Assembly: GCF_006715565.1 (NCBI RefSeq)
Contig: NZ_VFNL01000001.1
Coordinates: 2,232,001 to 2,296,000, forward strand
Direction: 5' to 3'
Source of the DNA: Microbacterium sp. SLBN-154
GTDB lineage: Bacteria; Actinomycetota; Actinomycetes; Actinomycetales; Microbacteriaceae
DNA: 64,000 bases
Positions 40,703-49,319 of the stretch are shown here, piece after piece. Positions within the stretch are counted from its first letter, which is position 1. Each line of letters opens with the position of its first letter. A program made the position numbers and the translations under genes. Below the pieces are notes generated by a model. That model was not told the origin of the DNA, ran no database searches, and saw nothing but the letters and a program-made list of their open reading frames with translations.

Positions 40703-41254
40703 TCACGGGCCGCTCTCCCCGATCGATTCGGCAGCCCGGTGTGTCTCCAGGTGCTGCAGGTAGATCGCCGCGTTCCGCCGGATGGCGTCGCGCTCGTCCT
40801 CGCTGAGGGGCCTGCGCACCTGGGCGGGTACGCCCGCCACGAGCGACCCGGGCGGCACGACCGTGCCCTGCAGCACGACGGCCCCGGCCGCGACGAGGCA
40901 TTCTCCCCCGATCTCCGCGCCCGAGAGCACCACGCTTCCCATCCCGATGAGCGAGCCGTCGCCGATCGAGCATCCGTGCACGACCGCATTATGACCGACC
41001 GACACGTTCGCACCCAGCACGACCGGGTGGTCGGCATCGACGTGCACCGAGACGTTGTCCTGCAGATTGCTGCCCGGGCCGATGGTGATGGGGGCACTGT
41101 CCCCGCGCACAACGGCGTTGTACCAGACGCTGGCACCCTCCCCCAGCGTCACATCGCCGATCACCCGCGCGCCCGCGGCGATGAAAGCCGAATCGGGGAG
41201 CGACGGGCGCCGGTCGCCGAGGGAGAGGACGGATGCCGTGGGGTCGATGCTCAT
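40703..41254 (-). CDS. Gamma-carbonic anhydrase family protein (left-handed beta helix)
   Basis: Hexapeptide-repeat protein, 183 aa, with repeats such as VIGDVTLGEGASVWYNAVVRGD, SNLQDNVSVHVDADHP, and VSVGHNAVVHGCSIGDGSLIGMGSVVL. Three histidines (one in VSVHVD, two in GHNAVVHG) match the zinc or iron ligands of the gamma-class carbonic anhydrases; many members (YrdA, PaaY type) have weak or no such activity. ATG at 41254 lies 7 nt after TAGGCT, likely leaderless. It is convergent on tRNA-Gly and co-directional with the acyltransferase upstream. Confidence 0.88.
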   Translation of the reverse strand: MSIDPTASVLSLGDRRPSLPDSAFIAAGARVIGDVTLGEGASVWYNAVVRGDSAPITIGPGSNLQDNVSVHVDADHPVVLGANVSVGHNAVVHGCSIGDGSLIGMGSVVLSGAEIGGECLVAAGAVVLQGTVVPPGSLVAGVPAQVRRPLSEDERDAIRRNAAIYLQHLETHRAAESIGESGP

Positions 41255-41286
41255 GCCAGGGAGCCTAGACGTCCCACCGCCCGCGA

Positions 41287-43422
41287 TCACCGAGAGGCGA
41301 GGGCGTCGCGGATGGCCGCTTCGTACCAGGGTTCGAGGCTGTCGGCGAAGGTGACCGTCAGGTGGTCCTGGTCGCGGTAGACGTTGGCTCCGCCGATCAC
41401 CGGGCGACACACCTCGTCATCGCAGAAGACATCGGTGAAGTCCAGCAGGGTCACCCCCGCCATCCCCTCCGCCGCCTCGCGGAGCGGATCGTCCGCCACG
41501 AGCACGTCGGCGCGCGGCCCGTCGCACTCGGCGGCGTCACGCGTGCGCAGGCACTTGTTCGGATCGGTCTCCCACACCGGGTTGTCCACCACCGTCACCA
41601 CCGGTGTGCCGCGATCGATCATCTCGCTCCACGCCTCGCGGTAGCCCGCGACCGCGGCGTCGCGGGACGAGTCGAACCCCTCCGAGGCGTACGGCGTCGT
41701 GGCGAGGGCGGAGGTGAAGACGACATCGATCTCCCGGTCGGCGAGGGCCGAGGCGACGCCCTCCCGCCAGTCGGTGCACGCCGCGCCGAAGGCGCCCGGC
41801 GTCGAGAGGGGTGTGGTGTTCCAGGGGCACGCCCCCTTGAAGAACGTCGTCAGGTGCCAGCCGTTGCGCTGCGCCATCCGCTCGAAGGTGGGCAGGAGCT
41901 GGAAGGCGTGACTGTCGCCGATGAGTGCCACGCGCGGGGCGTCGGCGGCGTCGGAGCCGAACTCGCACGACACCGGGCGGGAGTCGTTCAGCTGCACGAA
42001 GCATTGATCGTCGGATGGTCGGTCCGCGCCCGCGAAGCCCGGCGCGGGCAGGATCGTGTCGGGGGTCGCGGCGTCATCGCAGGCCGGATCGAGAACCGAT
42101 GCCGCGCCGAAGCATTCCGGCGGATTCTCGCGCAGCTCCGCGAGGGCCCGCACACCGGCGTTGTACGCGGGGGCGTTCACCGCCCAGGCGGCGCCCGCGG
42201 TGCTCGCCACCAGGAGCATCGCCACCAGCGACGCCCACAGGGTGACCCGCGGCGGACGAGAGGTCAGCACCTTCCAGCTGCGGAAGGGATCCTCGACGAA
42301 GGTCTTCGTCAGCCAGGCGAGCAGGAAGCAGAGGGCGAGCAGGGCGACGCGATGGTAGATCGTCAGTCCCCAGAACGGCACCGACGGCGCGATGATGATC
42401 AGCGGCCAGTGCCAGAGGTACAGCGAGTAGGAGATCCCCCCGATGAACTGCGCGGGCCGGACGGACAGCACGCGGGTCGGGTACCACCAGCGCTCGGTGT
42501 TCGATGCCGCGATGATCAGGCCCGCGCCGAGCGTCGGCACGAGGGCGGCGTACCCGGGGAACGGGGTCTGCCCGTCGTAGGCGAAGGTCGCCCAGAGGAG
42601 CGCGGCGATCCCGGCCCAGCCCGCCACGAAGCTCGCACCCGCGGAGCGCAGCCGCAGCATCGGCACGAGCGCGATGAGGGCACCGACGCCGAACTGCCAC
42701 ATCCGACCGAAGGTCACGAAGTAGGCCGGCGCGGGATCGGTGATGGTGAAGACGACGCAGAAGACGAAGGATGCCGCCGAGACGACCGCCAGCACCGCGA
42801 TGACGCTCCGGCGCACCGCGCCGCGCGCCCATTTCACCGCGGCCCAGGCGGCGAGGAGCATCAGCAGCGGCCAGATGACGTAGAACTGCTCCTCGAGCGA
42901 GAGCGACCAGTAGTGCTGGACGGTGGTGGGGTCGCCGCCGTTGTTGAGATAGTCCGCGGACGTGATCGCGAGGTACCAGTTCTCGACATAGAAGGTCGAC
43001 GCGAGGATCTCGCGCACCTCGTTCGGCAGTGCGGAGGTCGGGGTGAGGTACGGGGTCATCGCGACCAGCGCGCAGAAGAGCAGCACGAGCAGGGATGCGG
43101 GAAGCAACCGGCGTGCACGTCTGGCCCAGAACTGGCCGAGACGCACGGTGCCGGTGGCGGTGAGCTCCCGCATCAGGTGCGAGGTGATGAGGAATCCCGA
43201 GATGACGAAGAAGATGTCCACGCCGATGTAGCCGCCGGGGAACCGCCCCGGCCAGAAGTGGTAGAGCACCACGCACAGCACGGCGATGGCGCGCAGGCCC
43301 TGCACGTGCGGAAGGAATCGCGCGGGTTCGGCATGCTCGGGTGAGCCCTGTGCGCGACGGCTGCGCCGCCCTTCGGCGTCGCCGGGCAGGCGCGGCTCGA
43401 GGGCGGGATCAGCGGATGGCAC
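41287..43422 (-). CDS. OafA/YrhL-type acyltransferase with C-terminal SGNH domain
   Basis: Membrane O-acetyltransferase that modifies cell-surface polysaccharide or peptidoglycan. The 711-aa protein has an N-terminal acyltransferase-3 domain with about ten helices (start: HVQGLRAIAVLCVVLYHFWPG, with the active-site His; then IGVDIFFVISGFL), a linker, and an extracellular SGNH hydrolase-like domain with GDSHAFQL (catalytic Ser) and the DQDHLT motif holding the Asp-His pair near the end. GTG at 43422 is 6 nt after TAGCGT, a likely leaderless start. The acceptor molecule is unknown. Confidence 0.92.
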   Translation of the reverse strand: MPSADPALEPRLPGDAEGRRSRRAQGSPEHAEPARFLPHVQGLRAIAVLCVVLYHFWPGRFPGGYIGVDIFFVISGFLITSHLMRELTATGTVRLGQFWARRARRLLPASLLVLLFCALVAMTPYLTPTSALPNEVREILASTFYVENWYLAITSADYLNNGGDPTTVQHYWSLSLEEQFYVIWPLLMLLAAWAAVKWARGAVRRSVIAVLAVVSAASFVFCVVFTITDPAPAYFVTFGRMWQFGVGALIALVPMLRLRSAGASFVAGWAGIAALLWATFAYDGQTPFPGYAALVPTLGAGLIIAASNTERWWYPTRVLSVRPAQFIGGISYSLYLWHWPLIIIAPSVPFWGLTIYHRVALLALCFLLAWLTKTFVEDPFRSWKVLTSRPPRVTLWASLVAMLLVASTAGAAWAVNAPAYNAGVRALAELRENPPECFGAASVLDPACDDAATPDTILPAPGFAGADRPSDDQCFVQLNDSRPVSCEFGSDAADAPRVALIGDSHAFQLLPTFERMAQRNGWHLTTFFKGACPWNTTPLSTPGAFGAACTDWREGVASALADREIDVVFTSALATTPYASEGFDSSRDAAVAGYREAWSEMIDRGTPVVTVVDNPVWETDPNKCLRTRDAAECDGPRADVLVADDPLREAAEGMAGVTLLDFTDVFCDDEVCRPVIGGANVYRDQDHLTVTFADSLEPWYEAAIRDALASR

Positions 43423-43501
43423 GGTAAGACGCTAACCCCTGACGGCAGCCGTCTTGCTCAGCGACCTGCCAGTGTGACGGGTTAGCGGAGCCTTCTCTTG
43501 C

Positions 43502-43557
43502 TTGCGGAATAGGGGGCGCGCACTAGCGTTGGGTTCACTGGACCGCCGCGTGGCGGT
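43502..43557 (+). promoter_or_regulatory. Promoter and leader hairpin of dps
   Basis: TTGCGG (43502-43507) and TAGCGT (43524-43529) are spaced 16 bp. In the short leader a perfect hairpin ACCGCC-gcgt-GGCGGT (43542-43557) ends shortly before AAGGGAG, the ribosome binding site of dps, and could affect translation or act as a binding palindrome. Confidence 0.6.
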
Positions 43558-43575
43558 TCGAAGGGAGCCGACAGA

Positions 43576-44061
43576 ATGACCGACATTCAGACCACCCCCG
43601 CCACCGCCGCCGATCCCACGGTCGCCGCCGGCTCGGCGCAGTTCCTCACCCCGGTCGTGCTGGGACTGCAGGCTCTGGCCGTGAACGGCAAGCAGGCGCA
43701 CTGGAACGTGCGGGGCGCGAATTTCATCGCCATCCACGAACTCCTCGATCAGATCGTCGACCACGCCCGGCAGGCAGCCGACGACGCTGCGGAGCGGATC
43801 GTCGCGCTCGGACTCCCGATCGACGCCCGCACGTCGACCATCGCTCAGAAGGTCGCGCCCACCGCGGTTCCCGCCGGGTTCACCCCGTGGCAGGAGATCG
43901 TCCGCGACATGATCGCCGACATGGACGCCGTGATCGTCGATGTCAAGACCGCCATCGAGGGACTCGACGAGGTCGACCTCACCAGTCAGGACGTGGCGCT
44001 GGCCATCATGCAGACGCTCGAGAAGGACCGCTGGTTCCTCTTCGCCCACCTCGCCGAGTGA
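43576..44061 (+). CDS. dps: Dps family DNA-protection/ferritin-like protein
   Basis: Mini-ferritin of 161 aa that forms a 12-subunit shell, oxidises Fe(II) and can cover DNA. The inter-subunit ferroxidase residues are present in AVNGKQAHWNVRGANFIAIHELLDQIVDHARQAADDAAERI (the H-W, then H-E-x-x-D and D-x-x-A-E-R pattern). The rest is the four-helix bundle. The N-terminus is Thr/Ala-rich, without the Lys-rich DNA-binding tail of E. coli Dps. AAGGGAG precedes ATG 43576. It stands alone, with its own promoter and a strong terminator. Confidence 0.95.
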   Translation: MTDIQTTPATAADPTVAAGSAQFLTPVVLGLQALAVNGKQAHWNVRGANFIAIHELLDQIVDHARQAADDAAERIVALGLPIDARTSTIAQKVAPTAVPAGFTPWQEIVRDMIADMDAVIVDVKTAIEGLDEVDLTSQDVALAIMQTLEKDRWFLFAHLAE

Positions 44062-44082
44062 CCTCGCCGACGTGACGCCTCA

Positions 44083-44115
44083 GGGCCCCGAATCCTCTCC
44101 GGAGGATCGGGGCCC
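44083..44115. terminator. Bidirectional terminator between dps and the amidohydrolase gene
   Basis: GGGCCCCGA pairs with TCGGGGCCC (9 bp), with an inner CCTC/GAGG stem, followed by TTCGTCG on the plus strand. It lies between two converging genes. Confidence 0.8.
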
Positions 44116-44149
44116 TTCGTCGAGGCCGGCGGTGCGCCCGCGTGTGCGC

Positions 44150-45655
44150 TCAGGCCAGATGCGTCAGCCGACCCGCGAGAAGCGTCGCTGACACCGTCAT
44201 CTCGCGCAGCTCGCTGTCGGTCGCGGACAGCGGGTCGCCGTCGCACAGCACCAGATCACCCGGGGAGCCGGGGCGGATCGCCGCCGGATCGGTCGAACCA
44301 CCCCTCGTCGACGCCGCCAACGCCGTCTGCGGGTCCAGGGCCTGTTCGGGGCGCCATGCCGGGCGACCCCCTCGGGTGCGGTGCACTGCGGCAGCCAGCG
44401 CGGCCCACGGATCCAGAGGTGAGACCGGGGCGTCCGACCCGAACAGCAGAGTGGCGCCGGCGTCGGCGAGGGCGCGAAGCGGATAGGCAGTGGCGGTCTG
44501 CGCCGCCCAGATCTCGTCGGTGAGGTCGCGGTCGTCGACGGCGTGCTCGGGTTGTACGCTCGCGCCGACGCCGAGCCGAGCGAATCGCGGGATGTCCGAC
44601 GCGCCCACGAGCTGCGCGTGCTCGACGGTGCCGGTCGCTCCGCTGAGCGCGAAGGCGTCCAGGGCGTGGGAGTTGGCGACATCCCCGATGGCATGGATGG
44701 CGCACGACAGGCCCGCCGCGGTCGCCCGGGTCATCATCTCGACCAGCGCGGCCGGCGCGACGGTGAGCATGCCACGGTCGTCGGGAGAGCCGGCGTACGG
44801 GTGCGAGCACGCGGCGGTGCGAGTCCCGAGCGAGCCGTCGGTGATGACCTTGAGTGGTCCGACGTGGACGAGATCCGATCCCCCGCGGAGGGGATCACCC
44901 GTGCGAAGGCCCGCGGCGATCGCGCGATCGAGGTGCTCGGGGTAGATGCCGAACGACACCCGCATCGTGTCGAACCCGCCCGCCACGCGCCGGACCCACG
45001 CGTCCTCGTTCCAGGCCATGTCGAGATCCACCAGGCCCACGACACCCCGTCCGGCTGCGCGCCGTGCCATCGCCGCGACGAGGGCATCGGCGTGCGCGGC
45101 GGGGACGGCGTTCAGCCGGCGCGACACCTCGAACGCGGGCGCCTCCCGCAGGATGCCGCTGTCGTCGGCCGACAACGACTCTCGGCGCAGCGCGGCGGAG
45201 TTGAGCCACACGCTGTGGACGTCGGCGTTGATCAGGTAGGTGGGGATGTCTCCGGTGTGCTCGTCCAGCAGGGCCACACTCGGCGAGTCCGCCCACAGCG
45301 CGTCGCGGAAGCCGACCCCGACCCGTCGGCCGTCGGCGAGGACCGGCGACGCCGCCACGCGGCGTGCGGCCTCCACAGCGGTGGTCGCATCGACGACCGA
45401 GACACGTTCCGAGGCGAGAGCCCACTGTGTGACGTGCACGTGATGATCCCAGAGCCCCGGGACGAGGAAGCGTCCGTCGGCCTCGAGCACCGACCCTGTC
45501 GGACGGATGACGCCTGCCGGTGCGATGTCGACGATCGCGCCGTCCGAGAGGAAGACATCGACGCGGTCGTCAGCATCGGCGACCGGCAGAAGCTCGCGGC
45601 CAGGACCTCTGACCCGGGCGCCTCGGATGACGGCGACCTGCTCGCCGACGTTCAC
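44150..45655 (-). CDS. Amidohydrolase family protein, YtcJ-like
   Basis: Metal-dependent hydrolase of the amidohydrolase superfamily, 501 aa. The metal motif HxH is at 72-74 (LWDHHVHV); further family elements are GPLKVITDGSLGTRTA, the His of AIHAIGDVANSHALDA, VEHAQLVG, and the Asp in FGSDAPVSPLDPW. YtcJ-type enzymes hydrolyse N-substituted amides or formamides; substrate unknown. GTG at 45655 overlaps the upstream stop (GTGA), so it is translationally coupled to the PaiB-like gene. No signal peptide. Confidence 0.9.
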   Translation of the reverse strand: MNVGEQVAVIRGARVRGPGRELLPVADADDRVDVFLSDGAIVDIAPAGVIRPTGSVLEADGRFLVPGLWDHHVHVTQWALASERVSVVDATTAVEAARRVAASPVLADGRRVGVGFRDALWADSPSVALLDEHTGDIPTYLINADVHSVWLNSAALRRESLSADDSGILREAPAFEVSRRLNAVPAAHADALVAAMARRAAGRGVVGLVDLDMAWNEDAWVRRVAGGFDTMRVSFGIYPEHLDRAIAAGLRTGDPLRGGSDLVHVGPLKVITDGSLGTRTAACSHPYAGSPDDRGMLTVAPAALVEMMTRATAAGLSCAIHAIGDVANSHALDAFALSGATGTVEHAQLVGASDIPRFARLGVGASVQPEHAVDDRDLTDEIWAAQTATAYPLRALADAGATLLFGSDAPVSPLDPWAALAAAVHRTRGGRPAWRPEQALDPQTALAASTRGGSTDPAAIRPGSPGDLVLCDGDPLSATDSELREMTVSATLLAGRLTHLA

Positions 45656-46299
45656 GCGATCCCTCCGGCGTCGGCTCGCGCCTGCAGCGCGCGCTCCATC
45701 TCTGCGGCGAGGGCGGGATTCTGGTGCGGGCCCTCGTGAGCGAGGCCGTCGATCACGGCGCGGACGACCTCGGCCGGCTTGTTCTGGCTGAGCTTGCGCT
45801 TCGCCACGATGCGGGTCGGGTTCAGCCGGAACCCGACGGTGCCGCGCTCCAGACGTTCGACGAAGGCGGCGTCGTTGGGCCGCTCCCACAGAAGTCGGGG
45901 CGCGGGCATGCCGGCCTCGAAGCGGGCCACGAGCCGGTCGAGGACCCGGAGGTTCTGTTCGGCATCGAGGATCTCGGGGACACCGGTGAGGTGGACCGAG
46001 GAGAAGTTCCACGTGGGAACCGAGGGCGTGTCGCCGTACCACCCTGGCGAGACGTACCCGTGCGGCCCCTGGATCACGACGAGCAGCTCGCGCGTGCCCA
46101 GACCGTGGATGAGGTCGTCCGGCTTGCCCACATGACCGACGATGGTGAGGTCGTCGCGGTCGTCGTCGAGCAGCACGACGTAGTGGGAGGCGACCAGCCC
46201 TTCGTCGCCGGCGCTCACGATCGTCGCCCACGGGTTGAGGTCGACCAGGCGGCGCAGCTCCGCGACATCCGTCATCGCGAAGCTCGGATTCTGACGCAT
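45652..46299 (-). CDS. PaiB-like FMN-binding protein (FMN-binding split barrel)
   Basis: Belongs to the FMN-binding split-barrel family of Bacillus PaiB, often called a negative transcriptional regulator though some members are probably oxidoreductases. The 215-aa protein shows the usual MRQNPSFAMTDVAELRRLVDLNPWATIVS start, HGYVSPGWYGDTPSVPTWNFSSVHLTG (the conserved W-Y...PTWN-Y/F motif), and KLSQNKPAEVVRAVIDGL. ATG at 46299 is 6 nt after TAGGCT, likely leaderless. It forms a two-gene unit with the amidohydrolase. Confidence 0.9.
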   Translation of the reverse strand: MRQNPSFAMTDVAELRRLVDLNPWATIVSAGDEGLVASHYVVLLDDDRDDLTIVGHVGKPDDLIHGLGTRELLVVIQGPHGYVSPGWYGDTPSVPTWNFSSVHLTGVPEILDAEQNLRVLDRLVARFEAGMPAPRLLWERPNDAAFVERLERGTVGFRLNPTRIVAKRKLSQNKPAEVVRAVIDGLAHEGPHQNPALAAEMERALQARADAGGIA

Positions 46300-46364
46300 G
46301 CTCCCAGCCTAGGACGAGCGCGCGGATCGCCTCGTCGCGCCCGATCGCCGGGCGGCGATGCCGT

Positions 46365-47363
46365 TCACGCCTGACAGGACGGGCACCAGTAGAGCTTGCG
46401 CGAGGCCGCCTCCTCCACCACAACGGAGGTGCCGCAGACTCGACACGGCAGTCCCGCTCGCCCGTAGACCCAGTGCCGGTGCTCACGGCGGGCCATCGCA
46501 CTGCGCCGCTCCTTCGCGGTGAGTCCGTCGCGCGTCATCATCTGGCCCGTCTCGACGCCGATGACCAGGAGCCGCGACCAGTCGCGCCAGATCTCGCGCA
46601 CCGTCTCCTCGGGGACCTCGCGGCCCGGGGTGTGGGGGTTGAGACTCGCCCGGAACAGCAGCTCCGCACGATAGACGTTGCCGATTCCGCTGACCACGCT
46701 CTGATCCATCAGCAGCAGTCCGATGGGCGTCACGGTGCGCCGCACACGCGCGACGAACCGTTCCTCCCCCTCGCGGGCGTCGTCGACGAGCGGATCGGGC
46801 CCGAGCTTCGCCAGGGACTCCTCCACCTCATCGGGAGTCTGGATCACGCACGCGGTCGGTCCGCGCAGATCCGCGCAGGTGAGATCCGTGAGCAATCGCA
46901 ACCGCACCTGGCCGCGCACCGGGGGCGGCCACTCCTCGGAATCGGCCTCCCCTGGCAGACCCGTGGTCTGCTCCGACATCCGCACGCGGCCGCGCGCGCG
47001 ACGAGGTGCGCCGATCGAGGTCAGAGAGTTCTCCCCGGCCGCATCCAGGATCGCCTCCGGCGTCCCGCGCTGATCGGTCTGACCCATCCGCCCGTTCGAC
47101 GCGGCGATCGTCGGATCGGAGACGATCTCGCCGGCGAAGTCCCACGCGCCGTACAGACCGAGGTGCACGCGCAACCAGAGGTCGCCGTCGAACGCGACGA
47201 ACATCTGCTTTCCGACCGCCCGGGATTCACGCGCTTCGCGCCCGTCGATGAGTGACGCGCCCTCGGCGAAGCGTCCCTGAGGGCTGGATGCCGCAACCGT
47301 TCGCCCGACGAAGTTCTGCGCGATCTGTCGGGCGATGCGGTGGACGGAATGGCCCTCGGGCAC
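46365..47363 (-). CDS. Fpg/Nei family DNA glycosylase, endonuclease VIII-like (Nei2 type)
   Basis: Base-excision repair enzyme with N-glycosylase and lyase activity. The 332-aa protein begins MPEGHSVHR: Pro2 (nucleophile after Met removal) and Glu3 are catalytic. It has the helix-two-turn-helix region with MDQSVVSGIGNVYRAELLF and a zinc finger with Cys307, 310, 327 and 330 (C-x2-C-x16-C-x2-C). An unusual, low-complexity insertion occupies about 83-150. GTG at 47363 is the start; it is 5 nt after the rpiB stop. PEGHS rather than PELPE places it with actinobacterial Nei. Confidence 0.93.
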   Translation of the reverse strand: MPEGHSVHRIARQIAQNFVGRTVAASSPQGRFAEGASLIDGREARESRAVGKQMFVAFDGDLWLRVHLGLYGAWDFAGEIVSDPTIAASNGRMGQTDQRGTPEAILDAAGENSLTSIGAPRRARGRVRMSEQTTGLPGEADSEEWPPPVRGQVRLRLLTDLTCADLRGPTACVIQTPDEVEESLAKLGPDPLVDDAREGEERFVARVRRTVTPIGLLLMDQSVVSGIGNVYRAELLFRASLNPHTPGREVPEETVREIWRDWSRLLVIGVETGQMMTRDGLTAKERRSAMARREHRHWVYGRAGLPCRVCGTSVVVEEAASRKLYWCPSCQA

Positions 47364-47368
47364 CGGTG

Positions 47369-47929
47369 TCAGCCGGCCTCGGGATCGAAAGAGCTCGTCT
47401 CGTCGGCCAGGACATCGGCCCGCGCGGCACCCGTCCCCGCTCCGGTCGCTCGCGGATCGGGGGCGAGGCTCCCGTCTCGCTCGAATGCGGCGATCTGCGC
47501 GATACGGCGTTCGTGCCGCTCCTCACGGGAGAACGGCGTCGCGATGAAGCGGTCGATGAACGCCGACGCCTCGTCGAAGGTGTGCTGGCGGGCACCGATC
47601 GCGATCACGTTGGCGTCGTTGTGCTCGCGCGCGAGTTCTGCTGTCGCGATGCTCCACACCAGCGCAGCGCGGATGCCCGCGACCTTGTTCGCGGCGATCT
47701 GCTCGCCGTTGCCCGATCCTCCGAACACCACGCCGAGCGACTCCAGACCCGCGGCCTGGTCTCGCACGACGGCCTGCGCCGCCCGGATGCAGAAGGCCGG
47801 ATAGTCATCGAGCGCGTCGTACTCGATCGGGCCGTGATCGATGACCTGATGCCCCTGCGCGGCGAGGTGATGCTGCAGCTGCGTGGAGAACTCGAGACCG
47901 GCGTGATCGGTGGCGATGTGGATGCGCAT
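47369..47929 (-). CDS. rpiB: Ribose-5-phosphate isomerase B
   Basis: Interconverts ribose-5-phosphate and ribulose-5-phosphate in the pentose phosphate pathway. The 186-aa protein begins MRIHIATDHAGLEF, has the VVFGGSGNGEQIAANKVAGIRAAL core (the catalytic region, with Ser replacing the Cys of E. coli RpiB, as in mycobacteria), then AREHNDANVIAIGARQH. The last ~30 residues are an extra Gly/Ala-rich tail. ATG at 47929 is 7 nt after TAGGAT, likely leaderless; ATG at 47938 is an alternative. It precedes the Nei gene. Confidence 0.95.
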   Translation of the reverse strand: MRIHIATDHAGLEFSTQLQHHLAAQGHQVIDHGPIEYDALDDYPAFCIRAAQAVVRDQAAGLESLGVVFGGSGNGEQIAANKVAGIRAALVWSIATAELAREHNDANVIAIGARQHTFDEASAFIDRFIATPFSREERHERRIAQIAAFERDGSLAPDPRATGAGTGAARADVLADETSSFDPEAG

Positions 47930-47991
47930 GGCCTTCATCCTAGGGAGGCGGAAACGGACGGAACGGCGCCGGTCCTCGCGGCGCCGGCGGC

Positions 47992-49197
47992 TTACGGAGC
48001 GATGCCCGACGCCGCCGGCTTGAAGCCCGCCCGGACGTTCTCGCAGCAACCCGGTCGGCACACATCGAACCACGGCCCCAGATCGGTGCGATGCGGCCGG
48101 TCCGCTGCGGGAGTGCCCTTCAGCCTTTCCTCGATGAGGTCGACGAGCCCACGCACGTAGGCCGGGTCGATCCCCGGGGTCTGCGTCCGCACGGCACGCA
48201 GACCGGCCTGTTCGGCAGCCTCCATCGCCTCGGTGTCGAGGTCCCACATGACCTCCATGTGGTCGCTGACGAACCCGAGCGGAACGATCACCACCGCCTG
48301 CGCTCCGACCTCGGGAAGCCCTTCGATGACGTCGACGACGTCCGGTTCCAGCCAGGGCTGAGACGGCGGGCCCGATCGGGACTGGTAGACGAGCTGCCAC
48401 GGTACGTCGGCTGCCGCCGGGATCTCCGCCGCGATGTCGGCCATCACCACCTCGGCGACCGCGAGGTGCTGGGCTTCGTAGGCACCCCCCGGACCGAAGT
48501 CGCGGTCTCGGGGGCCCGAACGCTCGGCATCGGCGGTGGGGATGCTGTGCGTGGAGAACAGCACGCGGATCCGCGACGGGTCGATTCCGTCGTCGAGCAG
48601 GCCCGAGATCGCGCCGTGCACTCCGTCGACGAACGGCCGGACGAAACCGGGGTGGTCGAAGAACTGACGCACCTTGTCGATGGTCACGGTGTCACCCAGA
48701 CCCGTTTCGTTCAGAGCACGGGCGAAATCCTCGCGGTACTGCCGGCAGCTCGAGAAGGAGCTGTACGCGCTGGTGGCAAGTCCCAGGAGCGTCGTGTGTC
48801 CGGCGTCGGCGGCCTGGCGGACGGCCTCGTCGAGGTAGGGCGCCCAGTTCCGGTTGCCCCAGTACACGGGCAGATCGATCCCGCGGGAGGCGAGCTCCGT
48901 TTCGAGAGCGGCCTTCAAGGCTCGATTCTGCGCATTGATGGGGCTGACGCCTCCGAAATGGCGGTAGTGGTGCGCGACCTCTTCGAGGCGCTCGTCGGGG
49001 ATCCCCCGTCCGCGGGTGACGTTGCGGAGGAAGGGGATGACATCGTCCTGACCTTCCGGGCCGCCGAAGCCGGCGAGGAGCACGGCGTCGTAGGCGACGG
49101 GTGTCTCGACGTGCGGCGCTCCCGAGGCGGCGGCCGGGGAGGCGAACAGAACCGTGGGGGTGTCGGAGCTGGTGTCCTGGGGGGCGAGATCGGTCAC
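47992..49197 (-). CDS. cpfC: Coproporphyrin ferrochelatase with C-terminal [2Fe-2S] cysteines
   Basis: Inserts iron into coproporphyrin III in the Gram-positive heme pathway. The 401-aa protein has LLAGFGGPEGQDDVIPFL near residue 40, the HHYRHFGGVSPIN block, the catalytic His in VLFSTHSIP, and SDHMEVMWDLD. One internal Cys (Cys151, SSCRQY) and three C-terminal ones (Cys380, 384, 385; CRPGCC) match the [2Fe-2S] ligand set of actinobacterial ferrochelatases. The N-terminus has a ~30-residue disordered extension. GTG at 49197 is the likely start. No other heme gene is adjacent. Confidence 0.93.
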   Translation of the reverse strand: MTDLAPQDTSSDTPTVLFASPAAASGAPHVETPVAYDAVLLAGFGGPEGQDDVIPFLRNVTRGRGIPDERLEEVAHHYRHFGGVSPINAQNRALKAALETELASRGIDLPVYWGNRNWAPYLDEAVRQAADAGHTTLLGLATSAYSSFSSCRQYREDFARALNETGLGDTVTIDKVRQFFDHPGFVRPFVDGVHGAISGLLDDGIDPSRIRVLFSTHSIPTADAERSGPRDRDFGPGGAYEAQHLAVAEVVMADIAAEIPAAADVPWQLVYQSRSGPPSQPWLEPDVVDVIEGLPEVGAQAVVIVPLGFVSDHMEVMWDLDTEAMEAAEQAGLRAVRTQTPGIDPAYVRGLVDLIEERLKGTPAADRPHRTDLGPWFDVCRPGCCENVRAGFKPAASGIAP

Positions 49198-49319
49198 CCT
49201 GCCATCCTCGCACCGCGCGACGGCACTGGCGCCGGGCGTAGGCTGGTGCAGTTGTCAGCGGTGCCGGTGCCACAGGGCCGGGCCGCTCCGTCTACCCCCA
49301 CGACCCCGGGAGAACAGCC

